10,193 bases of DNA from Lentisphaeria bacterium. Lineage in GTDB: Bacteria; Verrucomicrobiota; Lentisphaeria; Victivallales; UBA1829. How positions within the stretch are numbered: the stretch's first letter is position 1; the number at the start of each line of letters is the position of its first letter. The stretch lies in the NCBI GenBank assembly GCA_017504325.1, contig JAFVRL010000268.1, positions 1-10,193 of the forward strand. The letters are read 5' to 3'. Positions 1 through 7,538 of the stretch are shown piece by piece. The notes beneath the pieces were generated by a model. It saw nothing but the letters and a program-made list of their open reading frames with translations, had not been told where the DNA came from and made no database searches. Both the position numbers and the translations under genes were made by a program.

Positions 1-2263
1 AGAGTTTTGCCAGCTTTTTCAGTGATTTTTTTTCTGTGCCAGCATAATAAAGGAGACAGCCGGCTGTGGCATGGCTCATCACTTTCACTCCGGTATAATA
101 GGCAAGTCCGTTCTGATTGCGTACCACATCAAACAATCTTGAAGACATGCTTCCCGTGGCTTCTTTCAGGATCTCCAGCGCATAACGGTCTTTGTGGCAT
201 ACGGTACAACCGGGGAAGCCGGTGAGAAAGACCGCCTGATTTTTATCCAGTTCAAGAGAGATATTTCTTACACCTTTCTTATATACTTTTTCCGGGATCA
301 CCGGAAGAGAGCCGGAAGGAGTTTTCAATGTTCCCAGTAATTTTTCCGCACAGGCTTTTGCCTCTTTTTCTGTCAGCGCACCGGATAAGCCCAGTACTGC
401 TTTTTCCGGGGAGAGACATACATTTTCAAAGACCTCTTTCAAATCCTCTGCCGTAAGAAGCTGCATACTTTTCAAATGATCGTTCCGGGAAGGACAATGC
501 GGTTCTCCAGCCATCTCTGAAAAGAAAGTCTCAAAAGACACAAATTCCGGATTGGCAAGATTGCTTTTATACTCTTCCACAAGGGAGAGCCGTTCCCGTT
601 CCAGTTTCTTTTTGTCGTAAAGAGGTTCATGGAGCAGGGAATGGAGAATATCAGAAGCAACATCCCATTTTTCCCGTAGTGTGAACAGCGAGATCTTCAG
701 TGTTGCATTTCCAGCACGCAGATCAAGGGAAATGGCATTGTCGCTTAAAAGTCCGCAGATATCCTCTTCCGTATATTTTTCTGTCCCGGTGGGCAGAAGA
801 TCCGCCAGAAGATGTCCTGCTGCACTTCTGCCTTTTCCGCAGTAGATCCCGCAGGGCAGAAGCAGACTCAGACAGATAAATGCTGTATCCGGGTCTTCCA
901 TGAAAATGACTTTATAACCATTTTTTGTCCGGAAAGATACCGGGGGTGCAACGGCGGTATTTTCCCTTCCGGTAAAGTATTTTTTTCTCTTCAGTTTTTC
1001 TGCAGGGACAAGCTGGACTTCCGATGCATTTTCTTTCCGGAAATATTTTTCCCCGGCAGTCCGGATCTCCTCCACTGTAAGGGAGGCAAATTTTTCCGCA
1101 AAGGCATCCACACTTTCCACTCCGCCTGTATAAAGGATCGCACCTCCCGCAACCGCCGCAATGTTTTCTGCGGTAAGGAAGGTACGGCAATGCTGTGCCT
1201 TCATTCTGGTCACTGCCCCTTCCAGTTCTTTACTGCCGGGGCCTTCTGCAATAAACTTTTCCGTTACATTAAAAAGTTCACGGGAGAGAGAATCTTTTTT
1301 TCCGTATTCGCAAGTGGCAAAGATGGAGGCATTGGCAAAAGAGGCATTTCTGTCTATACTGCCGCAGACATCAAAGGCAAGTTCCTTTTCCATGACAAGA
1401 GTTCTGTCCAGCCGGGAGTTGTCACTTTGCACAAGAAGATTGAAAAATCCTCTTGATGCGGCGTGATCTGCCGCATTGGCATCCGGGATGTGCCAGCCGA
1501 TCCCCAGACGGGTCTGCGGGTCATTGAAGGGATAGCTTTTTCTGTTGTATGTTCCGGTGCAGGGATGGGGCGGCAGGAAAGGTTCCCGCAGATCCCCCAT
1601 TGCCCAGGAGGAACATTTGTCCTGTATGAGTTTTTCCACTTCAGAAACATCCACATCCCCCACGATCACATAAAAGGAACGGTGGGGGGAATATCTTTTC
1701 TGATAGTATGCATACATCATATCCCTGGTCACGCTTCTGATCTTTTCCTGATACCCGATAATGGGGATGCCTGCCGGATGAAGAGTAAAGAGAGACCCGG
1801 CAAGAAGATCATCCAGTTTGCTTTCCGGGGAATCTTCATACATGGCACTTTCCCGCAGAATAACTCCTTTTTCCGAGTCGAATTTTTCTGCAGGAAAGAG
1901 AGGATTGCGCAACATATCATCCAGAATATCCAATCCTTCCGCAATGTACTTTGAGGGAAGGAAAGTGATATAGGAGGTGTAGTCTTTACTGGTACAGGCG
2001 TTGAAATACCCGCCGAGAGAGGTTACTTTATCGGATGCGGAATTTCCCGGATAACGGCTGCTGCCCATAAAGAGCATGTGTTCCAGAAAATGGGAAAGAC
2101 CGCAGCCGAGAAACTCATCTTCATGGATGCTGCCTGTCCGTACATACGCCTGAACAGAGACCACCGGAGCTGCTTTTTTGGGAATGATATATGCTTCCAG
2201 TCCGTTGGGAAGACGCACGCAGCAGGTAATATCCCCCAGAGAAGGGATGACGTTTTTTTTCAT
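1..2263 (-). CDS. M16 family zinc metallopeptidase (two-lobed, 3' end outside window)
   Basis: I translated this open frame by hand from the ATG at 2263 down to the left edge: 754 codons without a stop, so the C-terminus lies outside. It is a pitrilysin/insulinase-type (M16) peptidase. The inverted zinc motif HFLEH is at residues 58-62 (His58, Glu61, His62), and the third ligand is Glu138 in ILRES, the usual spacing. An internal M16_C-like section follows (NSRLDRTLVMEKELAF, around residue 280). The second half has a degenerate N-lobe (AGHLLADLLPTGT) with no HxxEH. Near the edge is the classical SSRLFDVVRNQNGLAYYTG signature (residues 707-725). One active and one inactive half forming a clamshell is known for this family, which degrades peptides and small proteins. 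The start MKKNVIPSLGD has no signal peptide or membrane segment, so a cytoplasmic location is inferred. It begins 14 bases after the ppiB stop; its ribosome-binding site is weak (AAAGG overlapping that stop), suggesting translational coupling. The exact substrate is unknown. Confidence 0.93.
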   Translation of the reverse strand, partial: MKKNVIPSLGDITCCVRLPNGLEAYIIPKKAAPVVSVQAYVRTGSIHEDEFLGCGLSHFLEHMLFMGSSRYPGNSASDKVTSLGGYFNACTSKDYTSYITFLPSKYIAEGLDILDDMLRNPLFPAEKFDSEKGVILRESAMYEDSPESKLDDLLAGSLFTLHPAGIPIIGYQEKIRSVTRDMMYAYYQKRYSPHRSFYVIVGDVDVSEVEKLIQDKCSSWAMGDLREPFLPPHPCTGTYNRKSYPFNDPQTRLGIGWHIPDANAADHAASRGFFNLLVQSDNSRLDRTLVMEKELAFDVCGSIDRNASFANASIFATCEYGKKDSLSRELFNVTEKFIAEGPGSKELEGAVTRMKAQHCRTFLTAENIAAVAGGAILYTGGVESVDAFAEKFASLTVEEIRTAGEKYFRKENASEVQLVPAEKLKRKKYFTGRENTAVAPPVSFRTKNGYKVIFMEDPDTAFICLSLLLPCGIYCGKGRSAAGHLLADLLPTGTEKYTEEDICGLLSDNAISLDLRAGNATLKISLFTLREKWDVASDILHSLLHEPLYDKKKLERERLSLVEEYKSNLANPEFVSFETFFSEMAGEPHCPSRNDHLKSMQLLTAEDLKEVFENVCLSPEKAVLGLSGALTEKEAKACAEKLLGTLKTPSGSLPVIPEKVYKKGVRNISLELDKNQAVFLTGFPGCTVCHKDRYALEILKEATGSMSSRLFDVVRNQNGLAYYTGVKVMSHATAGCLLYYAGTEKKSLKKLAKL

Positions 2264-2277
2264 GGAAAAGGGGACCT

Positions 2278-2784
2278 TTATTTGGGATCAAGCTCTGCCG
2301 CGCGGATGATGATGACCGGTTCAACAGGTACATCGTCATGCATTCCGCAAGAGGTGGTGGGACATTTTTCGATTTTATCCACGATGTCCATTCCTTCTGT
2401 GACCTTGCCGAATACACAATATCCGAATCCGGCGGGTGTGTCGGAGGTATGGTCGAGGAAATCATTGTCCACGGTATTGATGAAGAACTGGCATGTTGCA
2501 CTGTCCACGATGGAGGTACGCGCCATGGCGATCGTTCCCCGTTTATTGGACAGACCGTTGCCTGCTTCATTTTTAATGGGAGCATTGGTGGGTTTCTGGG
2601 TCATATCGGGAGTGAAACCGCCGCCCTGGATCATAAAAGAGGGGATCACCCGGTGGAAGATGGTATTGACAAAGTGACCGCTTTTCACATATTCCAGAAA
2701 GTTGGCAGTAGTGATGGGGGCTTTTACATCATCCAGTTCCAGTGTGATCGTGCCCATAACGGTTTCAAGCTGTACTTTTTTCAT
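2278..2784 (-). CDS. ppiB: Cyclophilin-type peptidyl-prolyl cis-trans isomerase (PpiB-like)
   Basis: A 168-residue single-domain cyclophilin, close in length and motifs to E. coli PpiB (164 residues). It catalyses cis-trans isomerisation of X-Pro bonds during protein folding. Visible family motifs are NTIFHRVIPSFMIQGGGF (residues 40-57), containing the catalytic Arg45, then IKNEAGNGLSNKRGTIAMARTS, SATCQFFINTVDNDFLD, GYCVFGKV and GMDIVDKI. The position of the cyclosporin-contacting Trp of eukaryotic cyclophilins is not Trp, as in other bacterial PpiB proteins, so poor cyclosporin binding is expected. There is no signal peptide, so it is probably the cytoplasmic form. The start is supported by AAAGGA seven bases upstream of the ATG. 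It is the first gene of a two-gene unit with the M16 peptidase, and its promoter lies in the 201-base divergent gap. Confidence 0.96.
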   Translation of the reverse strand: MKKVQLETVMGTITLELDDVKAPITTANFLEYVKSGHFVNTIFHRVIPSFMIQGGGFTPDMTQKPTNAPIKNEAGNGLSNKRGTIAMARTSIVDSATCQFFINTVDNDFLDHTSDTPAGFGYCVFGKVTEGMDIVDKIEKCPTTSCGMHDDVPVEPVIIIRAAELDPK

Positions 2785-2851
2785 CTTTTTATCCTTTCAG
2801 TTTTTTCTTGATGAAGACCCCCGTTTTTCCTCCCGGACAGGGGAAAATCAT

Positions 2852-2869
2852 GGAAATAAAATTATTTCC
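2852..2869. repeat. Perfect 8-bp inverted repeat, operator-like
   Basis: GGAAATAA, a two-base AA spacer, then TTATTTCC: a perfect palindrome with 8-base arms. It sits immediately downstream of the proposed ppiB -10 box (2874-2879), so it covers the expected transcription start. That placement suits a repressor operator. No regulator gene is visible in the window and the motif does not match one I can name. Confidence 0.5.
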
Positions 2870-2873
2870 TTAA

Positions 2874-2902
2874 ACTTTACGGCGAAAACGCTTGTTTTTC
2901 AA
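2874..2902 (-). promoter_or_regulatory. Predicted sigma70-type promoter for ppiB-M16 peptidase
   Basis: Reading the minus strand, TTGAAA (2902-2897, 5 of 6 to TTGACA) is followed after exactly 17 bases by TAAAGT (2879-2874, 4 of 6 to TATAAT). Transcription would start near 2867, about 80 bases before the ppiB ATG. Its -35 box shares base 2897 with the -35 box of the opposite promoter. Confidence 0.55.
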
Positions 2903-2904
2903 GC
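2890..2904. repeat. Short palindrome spanning both divergent -35 boxes
   Basis: GCTTG-TTTTT-CAAGC: 5-base arms around a T5 spacer. The plus-strand -35 (2892-2897) and minus-strand -35 (2897-2902) both lie inside it. A protein bound here could control both directions. The arms are short, so chance is a real alternative. Confidence 0.35.
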
Positions 2905-2920
2905 AGAGAAGTTGTATAAT
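2892..2920 (+). promoter_or_regulatory. Predicted sigma70-type promoter for the five-gene plus-strand operon
   Basis: A perfect TATAAT (2915-2920) lies 17 bases after TTGTTT (2892-2897, matching the TTG of TTGACA). A start near 2927 would give a leader of about 59 bases before the ATG at 2986. The leader is rich in A and T runs. No riboswitch-like structure is evident in it. Confidence 0.6.
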
Positions 2921-2985
2921 TATAGGAAAAAAAGCAAAAAACCCCTTTTTTTACATCAAAGGGAGCAAAAAGGAAAAATTTTTTC

Positions 2986-4842
2986 ATGGGGAAAAATACA
3001 TATTTGAATGTTGCAGTAACGGTTCTGGGACTTCTGTTCCTTGTTGTGGTCGTCATCCTTGTCAATGCACTGGATTCATTGCGTTTCGCTGTGGAGGATC
3101 TGAAGAAAATCAAAGAACAGCCGGTCCGGGAGGTGACTGTCATCCGGAACGGGGGACTGACTGAAGAAACCTTTTCTTCCGCCACTCTTCCGGAGAGACC
3201 GGAAGCAGCCAACAGAAAATATTTTGATCCCGCTTCTGTTTCCGGCGGCAGACTGCTTACTGCTTTCGGTGCGGATGTGGGAAATATGAATATGCTTATC
3301 AATAACGATTCCTATGTTTCCCGTGTCTGGGCGTATGTGAATGATACTCTTGCTGAACGGGATCTTATGGATGGCGGCGACGGGAAATATCAGCCGAAAA
3401 TGGCAGTCTCCTGGAAGGTGTCTGAAGATAAACTCCGCTGGCGTATTTCGTTGCGTAAAGGGATCCTGTGGCATGATTTTGTTGACCCTGTCACCGGGAA
3501 AAAATGGGAAAAGGTGCCGGTAACTGCCCATGATTTTAAATTTTATGTGGATGTTGTGAAGAATAAAGAGGTGGATGCCGTTCCCCTGCGATCTTATCTC
3601 GCGGATCTTGACCGGATCGAGGTCTTTGATGACTTTGAATTTGATGTGGTATGGAGCAAACCCTATTTTCTGTCCGAGGACATCACTCTTTCCCTTTCCC
3701 CGCTGCCCCGGCATCTTTATCATGCTGACGGTGGTGTCTTTTCCGGTAAAAAGTTTAATGACGATCACAAACGCAACCGGATGATCGTTGGATGCGGTCC
3801 CTACCGTTTTGACCGGTGGGAAAAAGGAAAAAGGATCGTACTGCGGCGTTTTGAAGAGTATTACGGGAAGGATTTGGGGATCATGCCGCCTTTGCAGACC
3901 ATTGCTTTTGATATCATCCAGCATCCCAATACCCGGCTTCAGGCTCTTCTTGCCGGGGATCTGGATCTGGAGGAGCTGACACCGGATCAATGGATCAACC
4001 GGACTTCTTCAAAAGAATTTGCTCCCGGAGGAATGCTGAAAAAAATGCAGAGCCGGTCTTTTGCTTACAACTACATCGGGTTGAATCAGAAAAATCCTCT
4101 TTTCAAGGACAAAAAGGTGCGTCAGGCATTAAGTTATCTTGTCAACCGGGAAAAACTGCTCAAAGACATCTATTTTGATCTTGCCGACATTGTGACAGGT
4201 CCCTTTGCTCCCGGGACATCCGCCTGTGATCCCGCTATCAAACCTTATCCTTTCGATATTGCCAAAGCTGCCGCAATGCTGGATGAACTGGGCTGGAAAG
4301 ATTCTGACGGAGACGGTATCCGGGATAAACAGGGGAAAAAACTTTCCTTTACTGTAGTCTTTCCCGGCAGTTCCACCCTCTACCGGAAAATGCTGCCTGT
4401 CATCAGGGAGGATATGGCAAAAGCCGGGGTGCGTATGGAACTTTTGGGGATCGAATGGAGCGTGCTTGTAAAAAGGCTGGAAAACAAGGAATTTGATGCC
4501 TGTGCGCTGGGATGGACCGGGACACTGAAACCGGATCCTTTCCAATTGTGGCACTCCTCCCTTGCTCATATCCCCGCATCCAGTAATCATTGTGCTTACA
4601 GCAATCCGGCGGCCGACAGACTCATAGAACAGATCCGGCTTACCTTTGACGGCAGGGAACGCACCCGTCTTTACCATGAATTCCACCGTACGATCTATTC
4701 CGATGCCCCGTATATTTTCCTTTTTGCGCCCAGAAAACTTATGGCGATCCATTCCCGTTACCGCAATGTGAGGATTTTCCGGGATTCTCTGGCAAAGGAA
4801 CTTTTATGGGTCCCGGCTTCCCGGCAGAAAAATGTACCGTGA
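2986..4842 (+). CDS. Family 5 (peptide/nickel-type) extracellular solute-binding protein, membrane-anchored
   Basis: A 618-residue protein of the SBP_bac_5 (OppA/DppA-like) family, which captures peptides or other solutes outside the cytoplasmic membrane for ABC import. Residues 7-28 form one hydrophobic segment (VTVLGLLFLVVVVILV) and there is no lipobox Cys, so it looks like an N-terminal membrane anchor rather than a lipoprotein. Residues 29-45 are a short heptad-like helix. The binding domain begins around residue 80 (GGRLLTAFGADVGNMNML). Family landmarks include PKMAVSWKVSEDKLRWRISLRKGILWHD, VTAHDFKFYVDVV, VGCGPYRFDRWEKGKRIVLRR, KVRQALSYLVNREKLL and the loop GWKDSDGDGIRDKQGKKL. The ATG is preceded by AGGA at 2971-2974, an unusually long 11-base spacing. 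No upstream in-frame ATG precedes it in the leader. It is the first gene of the operon, but no permease or ATPase gene follows, so its transport partner must be elsewhere or it acts in sensing. Ligand is unknown. Confidence 0.92.
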   Translation: MGKNTYLNVAVTVLGLLFLVVVVILVNALDSLRFAVEDLKKIKEQPVREVTVIRNGGLTEETFSSATLPERPEAANRKYFDPASVSGGRLLTAFGADVGNMNMLINNDSYVSRVWAYVNDTLAERDLMDGGDGKYQPKMAVSWKVSEDKLRWRISLRKGILWHDFVDPVTGKKWEKVPVTAHDFKFYVDVVKNKEVDAVPLRSYLADLDRIEVFDDFEFDVVWSKPYFLSEDITLSLSPLPRHLYHADGGVFSGKKFNDDHKRNRMIVGCGPYRFDRWEKGKRIVLRRFEEYYGKDLGIMPPLQTIAFDIIQHPNTRLQALLAGDLDLEELTPDQWINRTSSKEFAPGGMLKKMQSRSFAYNYIGLNQKNPLFKDKKVRQALSYLVNREKLLKDIYFDLADIVTGPFAPGTSACDPAIKPYPFDIAKAAAMLDELGWKDSDGDGIRDKQGKKLSFTVVFPGSSTLYRKMLPVIREDMAKAGVRMELLGIEWSVLVKRLENKEFDACALGWTGTLKPDPFQLWHSSLAHIPASSNHCAYSNPAADRLIEQIRLTFDGRERTRLYHEFHRTIYSDAPYIFLFAPRKLMAIHSRYRNVRIFRDSLAKELLWVPASRQKNVP

Positions 4843-4848
4843 TAAAAG

Positions 4849-4853
4849 AAAGG
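4849..4853 (+). promoter_or_regulatory. Ribosome-binding site setting the GT-C gene start at 4860
   Basis: AAAGG lies six bases before the ATG at 4860. This favours that ATG over the in-frame ATG at 4806, which lies inside the preceding gene, and over a GTG at 4839 that overlaps the preceding stop codon. Confidence 0.65.
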
Positions 4854-4859
4854 CTTGTT

Positions 4860-6353
4860 ATGCAGAACTTTTTGTCTTCTCTGAAAGAAACTTTTTCCGG
4901 CAATTTTCTCTACCGGAAAAGATTTCTTTTCTTTCTTGTGATCGCCTGCGGGATGCTTTTTGCGGCTCTGCCTTATCTTTTCCGGGCATTATGGTTTGAT
5001 GAAGTGCTGACCATGGAGGTGTTTGTTCATCCCATTCCCCTTTCCCGTATCTACTGGGCATACAATATCCCCAATAATCACATCATTTATACCCTTGTCC
5101 AGAAACTGTGGATCATGCTGCTTGAAGCTGACGGCCCCCGTCCCTATTTCTTTTACCGGTTTGTTTCCCTTTTTGCAGCTGTTCCGGCAGTGTATCTTGT
5201 TACGGTATATTTTCTCCGTAAGGCGTCTTTTGCCGGACTTCTGGTGGCGGCGGCATTGTGTCTCAATACCACCTTCATCCTTTTTGCCACAAGTATCCGG
5301 GGATATATGTTTTCCTTTCTTTTCTGTACTGCCGCCTTCATTTCCATGGAAAAACTTTTGAAAAGACCTTCTTTTCTTACCGGAGCATCCTATTTTTTCT
5401 GGTGTATCCTTTCTGTGGGTACGATTCCTGCCAATCTTGCCTCTCTGGGGGCAGGGGTGGGATTTTTTCTGCCTGCCCTCTTTTTCAGGAAAAAACGGAG
5501 GATGAAGACTTTGCTTTTTCTTGCCGTTACCCCTTTTATTGCGTTGTTTCTTTTTTATTTCCCCATCGCCCGGAAATTTTTTGCCAATATGGATCGCGGG
5601 GAAGGATGGACAAGTCCGGCTGCCGCTGCGCACAATCTTTATTTTGCCTTTTTTGTGATTTTTGCAGCGGTGATCCCTTTTGCTGTACTGGGGGCGATCA
5701 AAATAGCAGAAAAATATCCCCGGCTGCGGTGGAATGTCGTGATCGCGTTTTTGATCTTTCTGGTTCCCACACCGGCATTTTTTGTGTTTAAAAATGCTGC
5801 ATTCCCCCGGGTGTTTTTTCCACTTTTCCCCGTTTGGGCAATGGTGACAGCTTACGGGTTTGCCATGTATGTGAAAAATGAGAAAAGACTTTTTCCGAAA
5901 CTGTTACCTTTTGTCCTTCAGCTTCTTGTTACTGTATTGCTTCTGTTCCATGCGCCAACTGTCAGTGATTTTCTGTTTATCAGCGGCAGAGATGATGATC
6001 TTACCATGCCTTATCACTTGCGGCATACTTTCACACCGCCGCTTATCCTTCAGGAGATCGGCAGGCGTCTTCAGGAAGGGGAAAAACTTTATGTTTATTC
6101 CACCTTCCATTCTGATGCTCCCGCCAATGCTTTCCAGGTAATGGTCATGGGCTTGCCGCCGGATGTGGTGAGGACGGATGTTTTCGGCGGTTTCTGGGAA
6201 AAAGAACTTCTTGACCGTCACAAAGAGGGATACCATATTTATTTCATTACCGGAAATGAATTGGATCTGCAATACAATATCCGCAGATTCGGGCTTCACG
6301 GCAGTGAACCGGTACTGATCCATCAGTACCAGAGATTGGACAGGATCTATTAA
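4860..6353 (+). CDS. GT-C fold (GT39/ArnT-like) multi-spanning membrane glycosyltransferase-like protein
   Basis: A 497-residue membrane protein. Residues 22-41 are the first membrane helix, followed directly by RALWFDEVLTME with Asp47-Glu48. This is the place and form of the acidic motif in the first outer loop of GT-C enzymes such as GT39/GT83, which use lipid-linked sugar donors. The family pattern continues with NNHIIYTLVQKLW, then FYRFVSLFAAVPAVYLVTVYFL and ATSIRGYMFSFLF. I count about 10-11 hydrophobic helices up to LLPFVLQLLVTVLLLFHA. After them comes a C-terminal domain of roughly 130 residues, expected outside the membrane, with IGRRLQEGEKLYVYSTFHSDAP. The role in glycosylating lipid or protein is inferred from fold only; acceptor and donor cannot be read. 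The gene starts 17 bases after the solute-binding protein stop and ends 15 bases before the NagA-like gene. Confidence 0.78.
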   Translation: MQNFLSSLKETFSGNFLYRKRFLFFLVIACGMLFAALPYLFRALWFDEVLTMEVFVHPIPLSRIYWAYNIPNNHIIYTLVQKLWIMLLEADGPRPYFFYRFVSLFAAVPAVYLVTVYFLRKASFAGLLVAAALCLNTTFILFATSIRGYMFSFLFCTAAFISMEKLLKRPSFLTGASYFFWCILSVGTIPANLASLGAGVGFFLPALFFRKKRRMKTLLFLAVTPFIALFLFYFPIARKFFANMDRGEGWTSPAAAAHNLYFAFFVIFAAVIPFAVLGAIKIAEKYPRLRWNVVIAFLIFLVPTPAFFVFKNAAFPRVFFPLFPVWAMVTAYGFAMYVKNEKRLFPKLLPFVLQLLVTVLLLFHAPTVSDFLFISGRDDDLTMPYHLRHTFTPPLILQEIGRRLQEGEKLYVYSTFHSDAPANAFQVMVMGLPPDVVRTDVFGGFWEKELLDRHKEGYHIYFITGNELDLQYNIRRFGLHGSEPVLIHQYQRLDRIY

Positions 6354-6368
6354 TTAAAGGAGAAGAAT

Positions 6369-7538
6369 ATGAATGTCAGCGGAAATATCGTCACACCGGA
6401 AAAAAGTTTTTACGGTACTCTGAAGTATGAGGGACACAAAATAACACAAATTACAGAAAAAGATTCTTTCCGGGAAGGGGTGGATCTTATCCTTGCCGGT
6501 TTTATAGATACGCATTTTCACGGAATGGGCCCCTTTGATGCAGAAGAGGTGGACAGTCTTGACGGCATAAGAAAATATGCTGTGGAAAAAGGGATCACCA
6601 CCATTGCCCCCACCTGTTCTGCGCTGCCCGGAGAAACTACTGTTGCCTTTTTGCAGAAGGTGGCAGATATTATCAAAAGCGGACAGGAGGATGGTGGAGC
6701 TGTGATTGCCGGAGCCCATCTGGAAGGTCCCTGGCTTTCATATCGTTTCCGGGGAGGGATGCGGGAAGATATGCTGCGGAATCCGGTTCTGGAGGAGGCA
6801 GAGAAATTTTTGAAAGCGGCGGATGGTACATTGAAGATCGTTACTCTTGCTCCGGAACTTCCCGGAGGAAAAGAGATGATCCGTTTCCTGAAAAAACATG
6901 ATGTGACCGTTTCTCTGGGGCATTCGGAATGTCCTCCGGCAGTATTTCCGGAAATGGTGGATGCCGGGATTTCCCAGATCTGCCATATCTTTGATGCTTA
7001 TGATGTGCCGGAGTGCCGCGGTGGGGTGAGACTGCCTGCTGTAACAGATATGGCTCTTATTGATGACCGGGTAATGATCGAAATGATCCTTGATGGTCTG
7101 CATGTGCCGGAAGAACTCATCCGTCTTGTTCATAAAGCCGCCGGTGCGGAAAGGATCATCGGAATAACAGATGCTTTGCAGGGGGCGGGATTGCCTGAAG
7201 GCAGATTCCTGTGTGAAGGAAGATGGTATGTCATTAAAGACGGGGATGTGGGCAGATTGGAAGATACCGGAGGAATTGTCGGTTCCTCCCTGACCATGAA
7301 CCGGGCATTTTACAATCTTACAAAAAGATTTTCTTTTACAAGAGAGGAAAGTACACGCATTCTTTCTGTAAATCCGGCAAAGGCTCTGGATCTGGAAAAG
7401 TGTACCGGCAGACTTGCAGAGGGACTGGATGCGGATATTGCCATTCTTGCTCCGGATTGTCTTACTGTGAAAAAGACGGTACTCAAAGGAAAAACAGTAT
7501 ATGAAAACAGGGATGAGTATGACGGAAAAGGTGAATGA
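6369..7538 (+). CDS. NagA-like amidohydrolase (putative N-acetylglucosamine-6-phosphate deacetylase)
   Basis: A 389-residue amidohydrolase, the usual NagA length. NagA removes acetate from GlcNAc-6-phosphate in the cytoplasm, feeding amino-sugar catabolism or recycling. Metal and catalytic positions are present: GFIDTHFHG (His49, His51), HLEGPW (Glu119), LGHSE (His185), CHIF (His206), LDGLH (His245) and the catalytic Asp268 in GITDA. Near the C-terminus is ILSVNPAKALDLEKCTGRLAEGLDADIAIL, typical of the family. Several substrate-side motifs deviate. HLFNAM is HIFDAY (Asp209 for Asn), the region usually reading H-R-x-PG is ECRGGVR, and the GGxDF after the first HG is GPFD. An active metal hydrolase is likely, but the substrate may be a variant amino sugar, so I leave the symbol blank. 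The start is fixed by a strong AAAGGAG six bases upstream. The end overlaps the next gene by 38 bases. Confidence 0.82.
   Translation: MNVSGNIVTPEKSFYGTLKYEGHKITQITEKDSFREGVDLILAGFIDTHFHGMGPFDAEEVDSLDGIRKYAVEKGITTIAPTCSALPGETTVAFLQKVADIIKSGQEDGGAVIAGAHLEGPWLSYRFRGGMREDMLRNPVLEEAEKFLKAADGTLKIVTLAPELPGGKEMIRFLKKHDVTVSLGHSECPPAVFPEMVDAGISQICHIFDAYDVPECRGGVRLPAVTDMALIDDRVMIEMILDGLHVPEELIRLVHKAAGAERIIGITDALQGAGLPEGRFLCEGRWYVIKDGDVGRLEDTGGIVGSSLTMNRAFYNLTKRFSFTREESTRILSVNPAKALDLEKCTGRLAEGLDADIAILAPDCLTVKKTVLKGKTVYENRDEYDGKGE
7485..7490 (+). promoter_or_regulatory. Ribosome-binding site for the alpha/beta hydrolase, inside nagA-like gene
   Basis: AAAGGA lies ten bases before the ATG at 7501. Later in-frame ATGs at 7513 and 7519 have only GGG close upstream (no spacing for 7513, about six bases for 7519). 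The first ATG is preferred, but 7519 remains possible and would shorten the protein by six residues. Confidence 0.45.

Noticed and set aside
812..1954. Plus-strand ORFs (812-1456 and 1463-1954) in the left part
   Set aside because: They lie opposite the M16 peptidase, which reads open for 754 codons on the minus strand with HxxEH and SRLF motifs; the plus-strand products are Phe/Cys-rich and motif-free.
3076..3990. Antisense ORF of 304 codons opposite the solute-binding protein
   Set aside because: It is a shadow of the SBP frame: no domain signal, and it would cross a gene with clear family 5 landmarks.
4989..5633. Long antisense ORF (214 codons, minus strand) over the membrane protein gene
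   Set aside because: Its product is low-complexity Lys/Gly/Arg-rich with no recognisable motif, and it mirrors the hydrophobic plus-strand frame, which has clear family motifs and a ribosome-binding site.
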